DNA of 64,000 nt from an uncultured Oscillospiraceae bacterium. Lineage in GTDB: Bacteria; Bacillota; Clostridia; Oscillospirales; Oscillospiraceae. Positions 7,277 to 16,395 of this stretch are shown piece after piece. Numbering within the stretch: the stretch's first letter is position 1; the number at the start of each line of letters is the position of its first letter. Under the pieces are notes generated by a model that saw nothing but the letters and a program-made list of their open reading frames with translations, made no database searches and had not been told where the DNA came from. The stretch spans positions 19,964 through 83,963 of the forward strand of contig CAKTVG010000009.1 in NCBI GenBank assembly GCA_934622035.1, in the 5' to 3' direction. Both the position numbers and the translations under genes were made by a program.

Positions 7277-10200
7277 ATGGAGCTTCTGCTTTCTCTTTTA
7301 AACCGTCTGCCCGAGTATGGGCGCCTGCGCGAGGCCGTAGAACAGGGCCGGATTGCCGGCGTTTCCGGCGCTGCACAGATCAACCGTTCGCATCTGATCG
7401 CCTCCCTGCTGCATGACACGAAGCGCCCTGCGCTCATCCTCTGCCAGGACGAGCTGGCGGCGCGGCGCACGCAGTCGGAGCTGGCTGCCTTTCTGGGTAC
7501 GGAGGCCCCGATTCTGCCCTCCCGCGATCTGACGTTTTATAATGCATCTGCCATCTCTCGCGGCTGGGAGCACAAGCGGCTGCGCCAGCTGTATGACCTG
7601 GCGCGGGGCGCGACGCCCGTGCAGATTGCAACGTGGGAATCGCTCGCGCTGCGCACCATGCCGAAAAGCCTGCTCTTTTCCTCCGCGCTGACCTTGAAGC
7701 CCGGCGCGGCCATTGCGCCGGAGGCGCTGTCCGAACGCCTGATCCGTTCGGGCTACAGCCGCTGCGCTCTCGTCGAGGGCGTGGGGCAGTTTTCCGTGCG
7801 CGGCGGCATTCTGGACGTCTTTTCCCCGGCCTATGATCAGCCGGTGCGTGTGGAGTTTTTCGGCGACGAGGTGGACGCCATGGGCTTTTTCGACCTCGTC
7901 ACCCAGCGCCGCACGGAAAACACCGGGGAGCTGGTGCTCCTGCCCGTGGCGGAGACGCTGCCGCAGCTGCATCCGCAGGGCGCAGCCAGGCTGGCTGACG
8001 AGCTGGAGGCTTTGCGCGCGCGGCAGCTGCGCCGCAAGGTGCCGAATGAGGCGCTGGCCAAGACGCTGGCGCAGGACGCCGAGCTGCTGCGCAGCGAGAC
8101 GACCTTCTCCGCCGCCGACCGCTATCTTTCCCTGATCTATCCGGAATTTGCCTGCGCGGCGGACTATGTCCCTGCGGAAACCGCCGTTTTCCTCTGCGAC
8201 CACGGCAACCTGCGCCGCACGGCGCAGCGCCAGACCGAGGAGCAGGGGATGATGCTCGACGGTCTGCTGCAATCCGGCATTCTCTGTGGGGAGCTGTGCG
8301 AATTCTCCGCGGATTGGGAGACGCTCTGCGCCCGCTTTGCCGGGCATGCGGCAGTGTTTCTGGATTCCTTCCTTGCCGCGTCCTACCCGCAGTCCCTCCC
8401 GCCGAAGACGCTCGTGAGCATCACGGCGAAGCAGCTGCCGTCCTATGGCGGAAATCTGGACGCCGCGGCGGCAGATCTGCAATTCTATCAGAAAAACGAG
8501 TTTGCCTCCCTTGTGCTCTGCGGCAACCGCCGCCGCGGGGAGATCCTCGCCCAGCAGCTGCGGGAGAAGGGGCTTTCCGCCTTCCTGGCCTTCCCGATGA
8601 TGAAGCTGCCGCAGCCGGGGCAGGTTCTGCTCACCGACGGGGCGCTGCCCTTCGGCATGGAATATCCCGATCTGCGCTTTGCCGTGCTGACCGAGGGTCA
8701 GCTCCTCTCCGCAGGCGAGCGCAAGCCGCGCAAGCATCGCGCCAAGGCGACGAACCGCCAGAAGCTCGATTCCTTCACCGATCTGACGCCGGGCGACCTG
8801 ATCGTGCATGAATACCACGGCATCGGCCGCTATGTCGGCATGGAGCAGATCAAAATTGATGGCGCGGTCAAGGACTATGTCAAAATTGCCTATCAGGGCA
8901 GCGACACGCTCTACGTCCCCGCGACGCAGCTCGACTTGATTTCCAAATACATCGGCGGCGGCGAGGACGCGCCGGTCAAGCTCAACAAGCTCGGCGGCGA
9001 CCAGTGGCAGAAGACCAAGGCCAAGGCCAAGGCCGCGGCGAAGGATCTTGCCGCCGACCTCATCCAGCTCTATGCCGAGCGCAAGCGTCGCATGGGCTAC
9101 GCCTTTGCCGCCGACACACCCTGGCAGGCGGAATTCGAGGAAAACTTTCCCTATGCCGAAACGGACGATCAGCTGCGCTGCATCGATGAGATCAAGGGCG
9201 ATATGGAGTCGCCCCAGCCCATGGACCGCCTGCTCTGCGGCGATGTCGGCTTCGGTAAGACCGAGGTCGCGCTCCGCGCGGCGATGAAGGCCATTCTCGA
9301 CGGCAAGCAGGTGGCGATTCTGGTGCCGACAACCGTGCTTGCCCAGCAGCACTACACCACCGCCGTCAGCCGCTTCCGCGGCTTCCCGGTGCACATCGGC
9401 GTGCTGTCGCGCTTTTCCACGCCTGCGCAGCAGAGAAAGACGCTTTCCGACCTGCGCTCGGGCATGCTCGACCTCATCGTCGGTACGCACAAGCTGCTGC
9501 AAAAGGACGTTGTATTTAAGGATCTGGGCCTTCTGATCGTGGACGAGGAGCAGCGTTTCGGCGTGAGCCACAAGGAAAAGCTCAAGGAGCTTTCCCGCGG
9601 CGTGGATGTCCTGACGCTTTCCGCAACGCCGATTCCGCGCACGCTGAATATGGCGCTGTCCGGCCTGCGCGACATGTCCACGATCGAGGAGCCGCCGCAC
9701 GACCGCTACCCTGTGCAGACCTTTGTGCTGGAATACGCCGAGCCGGTGCTCATCGATGCCATGCGGCGCGAGCTGGAGCGCGGCGGGCAGGTGTATTACC
9801 TGCACAACCGCGTGGAAACCATTGCCCAGTGCGCCGCGCGCATTAAAAAGGCGCTGCCCGACGCGAGCATCGCCGTCGCACACGGCAAGATGTCCGAGGA
9901 GGAGCTCAGCGACGTCATGCAGCGGATGGATGACGGCGAGGTGCAGATCCTCGTCTGCACGACTATCATTGAAACGGGCATCGATATCCCGAACGTCAAC
10001 ACGCTGATTATTGAGGACGCCGACAAGCTGGGCCTTGCGCAGCTGCATCAGATTCGCGGACGCGTGGGGCGCAGCAGCCGCCATGCCTATGCCTATCTGA
10101 CCTTCCGCCGCGGCAAGGTGCTGACCGAGGTCGCGGAAAAACGTCTGAACGCCATCCGCGATTATGCCGAGTTCGGCTCCGGCTTCAAGATCGCCATGCG

Positions 10201-10789
10201 CGACCTGGAAATCCGCGGCGCGGGCAATCTGCTCGGCTCGGCGCAGTCGGGCCACATGCTCTCCGTCGGCTATGACATGTACCTCAAGCTGCTGGAGGAG
10301 GCCGTTCTGGAGGAGCGCGGCGAAAAGCCCGCCGAGGAGGTCGCCTGCACGGCCGATCTGGACATCACCGCAAATATCGACAAGCAGTACGTCCCCTCCG
10401 GCGAGCAGCGCATGGATCTCTACCGCCGCATGGCCGCCATTCGTTCCCAGGAGGATGCCGACGAGCTTCTCGACGAGATCGTCGACCGCTACGGCGACCC
10501 GCCGAAGGGCGTCATGAACCTGATTGCCATTGCGCTTCTGCGCGCGCGGGCGGCGGCCTGCGGCATCTGCGACATCACGCAGAAGGGGCGCACGCTGTGC
10601 TTTACCTATGCGCAGTTTTCTCTGGAGGCGGTTGCGGCGGTTTGCAGCGCGCCGGAATACAAAAAGCGCGTCTTCCTCTCGCCGAATGCGGAAAAGCCCA
10701 CGCTGACGCTGAAGCTCACCGCCGGAGAGGATCCCCTGCGCGCGGCGCAGCAGCTTTTGAACGCATCGCAGGAAAATGCCCGAAATTGA
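7277..10789 (+). CDS. mfd: Transcription-repair coupling factor Mfd
   Basis: DNA translocase that removes RNA polymerase stalled at lesions and recruits UvrA. The 1170 residues show a UvrB-like N-terminal region (~1-350), a CarD-like polymerase-binding domain beginning LTPGDLIVHEYHGIGRYVG (~504), a RecG-like helicase core with GDVGFGKTEVALRA (Walker A), IVDEEQRFGV (DEEQ box), SATPIPRTLN (motif III) and QIRGRVGRS (motif VI), and the C-terminal TRCF domain. ATG at 7277 follows CTGGAGG. The adjacency to pth matches Bacillus. Confidence 0.97.
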   Translation: MELLLSLLNRLPEYGRLREAVEQGRIAGVSGAAQINRSHLIASLLHDTKRPALILCQDELAARRTQSELAAFLGTEAPILPSRDLTFYNASAISRGWEHKRLRQLYDLARGATPVQIATWESLALRTMPKSLLFSSALTLKPGAAIAPEALSERLIRSGYSRCALVEGVGQFSVRGGILDVFSPAYDQPVRVEFFGDEVDAMGFFDLVTQRRTENTGELVLLPVAETLPQLHPQGAARLADELEALRARQLRRKVPNEALAKTLAQDAELLRSETTFSAADRYLSLIYPEFACAADYVPAETAVFLCDHGNLRRTAQRQTEEQGMMLDGLLQSGILCGELCEFSADWETLCARFAGHAAVFLDSFLAASYPQSLPPKTLVSITAKQLPSYGGNLDAAAADLQFYQKNEFASLVLCGNRRRGEILAQQLREKGLSAFLAFPMMKLPQPGQVLLTDGALPFGMEYPDLRFAVLTEGQLLSAGERKPRKHRAKATNRQKLDSFTDLTPGDLIVHEYHGIGRYVGMEQIKIDGAVKDYVKIAYQGSDTLYVPATQLDLISKYIGGGEDAPVKLNKLGGDQWQKTKAKAKAAAKDLAADLIQLYAERKRRMGYAFAADTPWQAEFEENFPYAETDDQLRCIDEIKGDMESPQPMDRLLCGDVGFGKTEVALRAAMKAILDGKQVAILVPTTVLAQQHYTTAVSRFRGFPVHIGVLSRFSTPAQQRKTLSDLRSGMLDLIVGTHKLLQKDVVFKDLGLLIVDEEQRFGVSHKEKLKELSRGVDVLTLSATPIPRTLNMALSGLRDMSTIEEPPHDRYPVQTFVLEYAEPVLIDAMRRELERGGQVYYLHNRVETIAQCAARIKKALPDASIAVAHGKMSEEELSDVMQRMDDGEVQILVCTTIIETGIDIPNVNTLIIEDADKLGLAQLHQIRGRVGRSSRHAYAYLTFRRGKVLTEVAEKRLNAIRDYAEFGSGFKIAMRDLEIRGAGNLLGSAQSGHMLSVGYDMYLKLLEEAVLEERGEKPAEEVACTADLDITANIDKQYVPSGEQRMDLYRRMAAIRSQEDADELLDEIVDRYGDPPKGVMNLIAIALLRARAAACGICDITQKGRTLCFTYAQFSLEAVAAVCSAPEYKKRVFLSPNAEKPTLTLKLTAGEDPLRAAQQLLNASQENARN

Positions 10790-10822
10790 CAGAATTGTCA
10801 CCACTTCGTAACAAAAACGTTG

Positions 10823-10850
10823 TTGCATTTTGCTGCATTGTCGTTATAAT
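10823..10850 (+). promoter_or_regulatory. Promoter of the VanW-domain gene
   Basis: TTGCAT at 10823-10828, 16-base spacer, TATAAT at 10845-10850; the ATG follows 69 bases later behind GGAG. Confidence 0.55.
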
Positions 10851-10919
10851 AGGGATAGCCTGAAAAGTATACCCTCGGCCTGAATGGCTGGGAAATGATA
10901 CAAAGAATGGAGACACGAT

Positions 10920-12905
10920 ATGGGTAAATTTGAAAAGAAGCCGGAGCGCCGCAGCTCGCAGCGCCGCGAACCGCAGCATTACGACGCGCGCTACGGCCAG
11001 CAGCAGCCGACGCAGGCGCGGCGGCAGGCGTCGCGCAGAAATGCCGCCGCCCGCAAGCGCACGGTGCTTCTGGTCAGCATTGCCGTCGCTGTCGTGCTGA
11101 TTGTGGCTGTTTTTGCAGCCTTTACGCTGCTGCGCGACGACGGAAAGATCGTCGGCAACCTCTATGTCGCGGGTGTGGACGTCGGCGGCATGACGAAGGA
11201 GCAAGCGAAGGCCGCCATCACGGAGCGCCTGAAGATCTATGACGAGAACACCATGCAGGTGGAGCTGTACGGCAAGGACTGCGCGCTCTACACCACGACC
11301 TACGACCCGGATAAGGTGCAGCTTGTGGATATTTTCGGCAAGCCAATGGATCCCAGCGGGGCCACGGAAAACTCCTCCGATCCCTCTGAGGAGCCGACGG
11401 AGCCGTCGGAAAGCACGACGCCCTCGGAATCCACGGAACCCTCGGAGTCCGAGCCTGCCGATGCGCCGCTGGACGAAAACGGCGAACCGCTGACCTATCT
11501 CGGCCGGTTTTCCATCGCGCCCCAGGATGCGAACGTCACGCTGGATGTGGACGCGGCCGTCGAGGCAGCGTACAAGTACGGCCGCAGCACGGGCCTGTTC
11601 TCCCGCCTGAAGGAGAAGACGCTCCCGTCGCGGCACGATTTGGAAGCCTCCGGCTTTATCCATGTGGATGAGGCGAAGCTCCGCGAGCTTATGCAGCAGG
11701 CCAACGAAAAATTCGGCAGCACGCTGACAGGGAGCAGTGTCAAGGCAAACACCGGCGAGGAGAAGTCCCTGACGATCACCCTCGGCTCCAAGGGCAGCAG
11801 CATCGACGCCGACGCGCTGTATGAACAGCTGCTCACGGCCTATCTTTCTGCGGAATTCCGCCAGAAATTCACCATGACGGAGACGTATCCCGCGCCTGTT
11901 GATCTGGACAAGCTCTACAGCAGCTACTGCACCGCGCCGGTCAACGCCGTCTGCGATGAGGATACCTATGAAATTACCGACGAGAAGCTTGGCTTCGGCT
12001 TTGAAATGCAGAAGGCGATTGATTTGCTGAACGCCGCCAAGCCCGGTCAGACCGTCACACTGGCGCTGGGTGAGCTGGAGCCGCAGTACACCCGCGAAAA
12101 GCTGGAATCCCAGCTCTTCTGCGATGTGCTGGGCTACGTCGAAAGCCCGCATTCCTACAACCCCCCGCGTACCCGCAATCTGGAGCTGGCCTGCGAGCAA
12201 ATCGACGGCATGATCCTCAAGCCGGGCGACACCTTCTCGTTCAATAAGGTCGTCGGCCAGCGCACGGCGGAGCGCGGCTTCCAGGAGGCGGCGGTTTACG
12301 TCGGCTCGGATACCGTCGACCAGCTCGGCGGCGGCGTGTGCCAGGTGGCGTCCACGATCTACTACTGCACGCTTCAGGCGGAGCTGGAGGTTATTGAACG
12401 CACGGAGCACCGCTACACCCCGGCCTATATCCCCTGGGGCATGGATGCCACGATCTACTGGGGCAGCCTGGACTATCGCTTCCGCAATAACACCAATTAC
12501 CCCATCCGTATCGAGGCGAAGGTCACTGCCAGCCATGTGATTATGAAGTTTGTCGGCACGGAGACGCGCGATTATACGCTGAAGCTGGAATATGTCGTCC
12601 TCTCCAAGGATCCCTGGGAGGAGGAAGAGGTCGAGATGACGCCGGAGGAGGCCGCTGCGAAGGGCTATTCCGACGGCGAAGAGATCGTCGATCCCTACAC
12701 CGGCGCGAAGGTCAAGACTTACAAATATAAGTATGACAAGGACGGCAACGAGCTTTCCTGCGAGTATATCGACAGCTCGAGCTATGCCCGCCGCGACAAG
12801 CAGGTCGTGAAGATCATCTATCCGACCGAGCCGCCTACGGAACCGACCACGGAGCCGACGGAGCCGGAGCCTTCTTCGGAACCGACGGAACCGGACGAGC
12901 CGTAA
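10920..12905 (+). CDS. Membrane-anchored VanW-domain protein
   Basis: A 661-aa cell-envelope protein. After a basic, Gln/Arg-rich cytoplasmic N-terminus (~1-45) there is one membrane segment (TVLLVSISVAVVLIVAVFAAF-like, ~46-66). Outside are a repeated peptidoglycan-binding-4-like region (DVGGMTKEQAKAAI), a Ser/Thr/Glu/Pro-rich linker (~145-185), and the VanW domain (~405-535) with the GDTFSFNKVVGQRTAERGF and GGGVCQVASTIY motifs. The C-terminus is again a Thr/Glu/Pro repeat. VanW proteins accompany glycopeptide resistance loci, but this architecture is common in clostridia without vancomycin genes and its activity is unknown. It is convergent with a D,D-carboxypeptidase gene. Confidence 0.88.
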   Translation: MGKFEKKPERRSSQRREPQHYDARYGQQQPTQARRQASRRNAAARKRTVLLVSIAVAVVLIVAVFAAFTLLRDDGKIVGNLYVAGVDVGGMTKEQAKAAITERLKIYDENTMQVELYGKDCALYTTTYDPDKVQLVDIFGKPMDPSGATENSSDPSEEPTEPSESTTPSESTEPSESEPADAPLDENGEPLTYLGRFSIAPQDANVTLDVDAAVEAAYKYGRSTGLFSRLKEKTLPSRHDLEASGFIHVDEAKLRELMQQANEKFGSTLTGSSVKANTGEEKSLTITLGSKGSSIDADALYEQLLTAYLSAEFRQKFTMTETYPAPVDLDKLYSSYCTAPVNAVCDEDTYEITDEKLGFGFEMQKAIDLLNAAKPGQTVTLALGELEPQYTREKLESQLFCDVLGYVESPHSYNPPRTRNLELACEQIDGMILKPGDTFSFNKVVGQRTAERGFQEAAVYVGSDTVDQLGGGVCQVASTIYYCTLQAELEVIERTEHRYTPAYIPWGMDATIYWGSLDYRFRNNTNYPIRIEAKVTASHVIMKFVGTETRDYTLKLEYVVLSKDPWEEEEVEMTPEEAAAKGYSDGEEIVDPYTGAKVKTYKYKYDKDGNELSCEYIDSSSYARRDKQVVKIIYPTEPPTEPTTEPTEPEPSSEPTEPDEP

Positions 12906-12925
12906 AACCGGAAGATAGAGAAGAA

Positions 12926-12965
12926 AAACCGCATCCCTGAGGCTTTGCCTTGGGGATGCGGTTTT
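12926..12965 (+). terminator. Rho-independent terminator
   Basis: Twelve-bp perfect arms AAACCGCATCCC / GGGATGCGGTTT with T's following, 20 bases after the VanW gene. Confidence 0.85.
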
Positions 12966-12983
12966 GTGCGCGCCATCAAAAAA

Positions 12984-13078
12984 TACATTGTACTGCGTAG
13001 GGGCGGGCTCTCTGCCCCGTAATGCCATTCGCCATGCCTGCACCGGGCACGGCGCGCCGTGCCCCTACGATTTCGGCG
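12984..13078 (-). repeat. Dispersed GC-rich repeat, copy 3
   Basis: Contains CCTGCACCGGGCACGGCG, the complementary CGCCGTGCCCCTACG, and a second CGTAGGGGCGGGCTC piece. It fills the gap between the two convergent genes. Confidence 0.7.
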
Positions 13079-13083
13079 GCGCC

Positions 13084-14073
13084 TTATGCCGCCGTGACCG
13101 TTACGATATAGCCGTCGACATTGTTGCCGGAGACGGTGTACAGACTGCCCGTCGGAACAAATACGGCGTTCTGCGTGCAGAAATAAATCTCATAGTGTGA
13201 TCCGGCACAGTCCACATAGAGATGCTCGCCCGTAAAGGGATGCTCCCGCACAAGATCGATGTACTCCTCAAGGCAGAGCTTTTCCTGCTGCATCTCATAG
13301 GCATGCGGCACGCCGACATAGCGGAAATGCCACGGCTCATAGGAAATGCCGGTGATCTGCGCCTTGTTTTCCGGATAGCGGCGGATAAAGCCGTACTGCC
13401 AGGCGTGCTCCTCGATCCAGGCGTACTGCCCCGTGCCGTCAAAGCCGCCGCTTGCACCGGTGGCGGGGAAATAGGTATCAAAGTCGATGGCAAGGCCGGT
13501 GTGGTGCTCGCTGTAGCCGGGCACCTGGATATAGGCCTCGGCGTGCGACGTGCCTTTCGTCGCCACGGCGTTGTCATAGAGCTTTCGCTGGTATTCCTTC
13601 GTCCGGTAGCCTGCAACCACATTGACATTGTTCAGGCCGGTCGCCTTTTCGAAGGCGTCCATCCATTCGTTCAGCGGCTGCATAATGCGCTTGTCCACGC
13701 TCAGCGTCGCGTCCTTGACGTAATAGCTGTCCGTCTTCTGATCGAAGACCGTGACGGGCGTGATACTGTCGTCGATTCCGTGCTCCACATTGACCAGCAC
13801 CAGATCGCCCTCGGAAAGCTCCTCCGGCAGCAGCTCCAGCTTTGTCCAATCGCCCGCGGGAAGGGTTTCTGCCACCTCAGAGGCAAGGGAGGGCACATCG
13901 CTCTCGGAAGGCGCAGGCTGTACCTCATCATCCTTCCGTGCAGCAACGGAGACCGCAATGCACAGCAAAATCAGCAGTGCAGCCAGTGCCACGGCAATCA
14001 GATAGATCACCGGCGGGACGGTTTGCTTTTTCTTTTTGCGCCTTCTCGGGCGCCTGACGTCCATTTGCGGCAT
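13084..14073 (-). CDS. Membrane-anchored D-alanyl-D-alanine carboxypeptidase (M15B, VanY-like)
   Basis: Trims the terminal D-Ala of peptidoglycan stem peptides outside the membrane. The 329-aa protein has a very basic N-terminus, one membrane segment (~23-43), an acidic spacer, and an M15 peptidase domain with the zinc-binding GYSEHHTGLAIDF (His, Asp) and EPWHFRYVG (catalytic Glu, third zinc His) motifs. ATG at 14073 is chosen since AAAAAGGAGA sits 8 bases before it; a TTG seven codons upstream would place this site inside the gene. The C-terminal ~80 residues after the zinc site form an extra domain that M15B enzymes often lack. Confidence 0.9.
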   Translation of the reverse strand: MPQMDVRRPRRRKKKKQTVPPVIYLIAVALAALLILLCIAVSVAARKDDEVQPAPSESDVPSLASEVAETLPAGDWTKLELLPEELSEGDLVLVNVEHGIDDSITPVTVFDQKTDSYYVKDATLSVDKRIMQPLNEWMDAFEKATGLNNVNVVAGYRTKEYQRKLYDNAVATKGTSHAEAYIQVPGYSEHHTGLAIDFDTYFPATGASGGFDGTGQYAWIEEHAWQYGFIRRYPENKAQITGISYEPWHFRYVGVPHAYEMQQEKLCLEEYIDLVREHPFTGEHLYVDCAGSHYEIYFCTQNAVFVPTGSLYTVSGNNVDGYIVTVTAA

Positions 14074-14187
14074 GGGCTGCGTCTCCTTTTTCAAAATTGG
14101 TTGACAGAATATCGGATATTATGCGGAAGAATGCCTGCACGTGAGCCGGAAAAATCCGTCCGGTGCAGGCAATTTCAAGCAACAGGG

Positions 14188-14733
14188 TTACAGCAGCGTT
14201 TCGTCGTAGTGCGCGCGGATGCCGCCGATGAACTTCGGGCGGGTACGCGCAGCCAGCAGAATGGCGCTGCCGATATGGTCGATGCCAAGCCGCAGGGGCA
14301 CGGCGACCTCGCGCAGATGCATGCCAATCAGCGTGCCGCCGATGTCCAGCCCGGCGTCCGCGCGGATATACTCCACCGCGACGGGATGCTCAAAGGCGTG
14401 ATATGCGGCGGTGGCAAAGGAGCCGCCAGCCTTCGGCTGCGGCACGACGTTCACCACGTCGAGATTCGGTACCGCCGCCCGCTCGACGATCAGCGCGCGA
14501 TTCAGATGCTCGCAGCACTGCGCGGCAAGCCAGATGCCGCGGGAGTGAAGCTCGGCGTAAACCGCGTCGAAGACGACGTTTGCCACCTCCGGCCGGGAGT
14601 CCGAGCCGATGCGGCTGCCGCAGATTTCGCTCGTGGAGCAGCCGACGACGACAAGCTGTCCCGCGTGGAGGTTTGCCTTTTCACACAGCAGCGCTGCGGC
14701 CTGCGCCGCCTGTGTGCGAATTTCCTCAAGCAT
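14188..14733 (-). CDS. YwlG/UPF0340-family protein (TIGR01440)
   Basis: A conserved 181-aa cytosolic protein of unknown function. It has the family pattern VVVGCSTSEICGSRIGS near the N-terminus, then a LAAQCCEHLNRALIVER segment, GGSFATAAYHAFEHPVAVE, and AGLDIGGTLIGMHLREVAVP. Its ATG at 14733 lies eight bases inside the 3' end of the ECF-transporter gene, preceded by GGGGGTG, so the two are coupled. A GTG three codons earlier is too close to that ribosome site. No biochemical role is assigned to this family that I can name with confidence. Confidence 0.85.
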   Translation of the reverse strand: MLEEIRTQAAQAAALLCEKANLHAGQLVVVGCSTSEICGSRIGSDSRPEVANVVFDAVYAELHSRGIWLAAQCCEHLNRALIVERAAVPNLDVVNVVPQPKAGGSFATAAYHAFEHPVAVEYIRADAGLDIGGTLIGMHLREVAVPLRLGIDHIGSAILLAARTRPKFIGGIRAHYDETLL

Positions 14734-15256
14734 GGAGCGCACCCCCGCGCAGCTTCTGCATCAGGTGTGCCTTCTCCAGCAGGACGCACAGCGCGATGGT
14801 TGCCGCAAAGCCGACGCCCGCCTGCGGCAGGTTGGTCAGAAGCAGGCTGCCCAGCGCGGAGGCAGGCTCATACAGGAAGGCTTCAAAGGTAAAGTAACCG
14901 ACCATCATGACAACCTCTCCGGCCAGACTGCCAAGAAGCTCGCCCGTGATATTACGGCCGCGCTTGGCAAAGGCGCGCAGGATCAGTCCGCCGAGAATGG
15001 CCATCAGGCCCTTGATGATCAGGGTCGCGGGGGCATAGAGCGGGTAGCTGATGAGGTCGGCGATCATGGAGCCGACGCCGCCGGCAAAGCCGCCCAGCCA
15101 CGGACCGAGCACGAATGCGCCCAGCATCACAAAGCAGTCGCCCAGATTAAAGTAGCCGTTCGTCGGAGACGGAATCTGGATCACCATCGTCGCAACGCAG
15201 GTCAGGGCGGTAAACAGCGCAGTCAGAACCAGACGGCGCAGAGTCAGTTTTTTCAT
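14726..15256 (-). CDS. ECF transporter S component
   Basis: Membrane substrate-capture subunit of an energy-coupling-factor vitamin importer. The 176 residues are almost entirely hydrophobic with about five or six membrane segments. The N-terminal helix TALFTALTCVATMVIQIP and the GYFNLGDCFVMLGAFVLGP motif are typical of the DUF1393/riboflavin-like S-component group. The shared EcfA/EcfT module is not in the window, so it should be a group II system. The vitamin cannot be read from sequence and no riboswitch is visible in the 35-base leader. Confidence 0.85.
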   Translation of the reverse strand: MKKLTLRRLVLTALFTALTCVATMVIQIPSPTNGYFNLGDCFVMLGAFVLGPWLGGFAGGVGSMIADLISYPLYAPATLIIKGLMAILGGLILRAFAKRGRNITGELLGSLAGEVVMMVGYFTFEAFLYEPASALGSLLLTNLPQAGVGFAATIALCVLLEKAHLMQKLRGGALHA

Positions 15257-15292
15257 TTTGGGGTACCTTCTTTTTCATTGATAGTAGAATGC

Positions 15293-15321
15293 ATTATAGC
15301 ACACGGCGCTGCGCTTTGCAA
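15293..15321 (-). promoter_or_regulatory. Promoter of the ECF S-component operon
   Basis: On the minus strand TTGCAA (15321-15316), 17-base spacer, TATAAT (15298-15293) with an extended TGC. Confidence 0.7.
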
Positions 15322-15327
15322 TAGCGC

Positions 15328-15816
15328 TCAGCGGTCAGCACCCGGCTTTTTCCAGGTGCGCACCGGCGGATTGCGCCGCAGCTCACGGAAGAACTCCGCC
15401 AATACCCCGCCGCACTCCGCCTCCAGCACGCCGCCGGTCAGCGCCGGGCGGTGGTTATAGGGCAGGGCGAAGAGGTTGGTCAGGCTGCCGCAGGAGCCTG
15501 CCTTTGTATCCGCCGCACCGTAGACCACGCGGGCAATCCGTGCGTTGATGATGGCTCCGGCACACATGGGGCAGGGCTCCAGTGTTACATAAAGCGTACA
15601 GCGCCACAGCCGCCAGCCGCCCAGCGTCCGGCAGGCCTCATCGATCGCCTCCAGCTCCGCGTGGCTGAGGGCGTTTTTTGCCGTTTCGCGGCGGTTGCGC
15701 CCGCGGCCAACGATCCGGTCGCCGTCTACGATCACGCAGCCCACCGGAACCTCCCCCGCCGCGGCCGCCTCACGCGCCAGTGCCAGCGCCTCGCGCATAT
15801 ATTCCTCATCTGTCAT
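15328..15816 (-). CDS. tadA: tRNA-specific adenosine deaminase TadA
   Basis: Deaminates adenosine 34 of tRNA-Arg to inosine. The 162 residues show the cytidine/deoxycytidylate deaminase zinc site: HAELEAID (His and catalytic Glu) and TLEPCPMCAGAIINARI (PCxxC). VPVGCVIV and the RVVYGAADTKAGSCGSL segment match TadA. ATG at 15816 (MTDEEYM) follows CAGGTGAT; an earlier ATG at 15837 has no ribosome site. Confidence 0.93.
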   Translation of the reverse strand: MTDEEYMREALALAREAAAAGEVPVGCVIVDGDRIVGRGRNRRETAKNALSHAELEAIDEACRTLGGWRLWRCTLYVTLEPCPMCAGAIINARIARVVYGAADTKAGSCGSLTNLFALPYNHRPALTGGVLEAECGGVLAEFFRELRRNPPVRTWKKPGADR

Positions 15817-15832
15817 TGTTATCACCTGCATT

Positions 15833-15862
15833 ATCATACCCCATCGCCGCGGGGGACGTCAA
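15833..15862 (-). promoter_or_regulatory. Promoter of tadA
   Basis: On the minus strand TTGACG (15862-15857), 18-base spacer, TATGAT (15838-15833). Confidence 0.55.
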
Positions 15863-15936
15863 GGGGAATTCGCGCGGCTTTTTGTTTTTCCGCAATCGCG
15901 TATCCAATGCGGTCCTATGGCTCCTTCTAACCTTTG

Positions 15937-16020
15937 CCTGTACCCGTAGGGCCTACCCACGAGGAGCACGCCGCATCAAAATAACGTCTGCGCTGCGCAG
16001 AGCCGCGCGCATGCGCATAA
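15937..16020. repeat. Dispersed repeat, divergent copy 4
   Basis: TGTACCCGTAGGGC (also in copy 1) and GCGCTGCGCAGAGCCGCGC (also in the copy at 46,260). It lies in the 578-base gap between tadA and the exported-protein gene. The rest of that gap, 16,021-16,230, is AT-rich with no supported gene. Confidence 0.5.
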
Positions 16021-16230
16021 TTCCGTGTTTTATTGCATTTGCTAATAATTTTGGCATTACCTATTTAGATATCGCAAAAGAACCTGTAATTGATGAAAAT
16101 TCGGAAGAATCCGCATGAGAATATTTGAATTTCCCATGTAATGAGGGGAGGAAGCGGTCGGCAGATTATCAAATTGAATAAAAATATTAGAAAATTGTAG
16201 ATAAATTTGTAAATATGTGCAAACAAATGA

Positions 16231-16259
16231 TTGACAAATGAATGGAATCATGCTATCCT
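16231..16259 (+). promoter_or_regulatory. Promoter of the 125-aa exported protein
   Basis: TTGACA at 16231-16236, 17-base spacer, TATCCT at 16254-16259 with extended TGC. It gives a leader of about 130 bases that contains an orphan AAGGAGG at 16278-16284 with no start codon at usable spacing. Confidence 0.7.
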
Positions 16260-16395
16260 AAGAGTGTAAATAATACCAAGGAGGTGACAGCGCAAAATAA
16301 CACGTTTTCCCACGGCAATTGATATAGATACCCCTCGCGTCGCATCCCCCGTAAACAAGTCCGAAAATACGTAATTACTGAAAGGAGAAACATCT

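Noticed and set aside
7298..10828. A 1,176-codon open frame antisense to mfd
   Set aside because: It mirrors mfd in a GC-rich frame, has no ribosome site and no domain pattern; the plus-strand gene has all Mfd motifs.
10716..13043. A 775-codon antisense frame opposite the VanW gene
   Set aside because: Arg/Leu-rich translation typical of the complement of GC-rich genes; no start signal.
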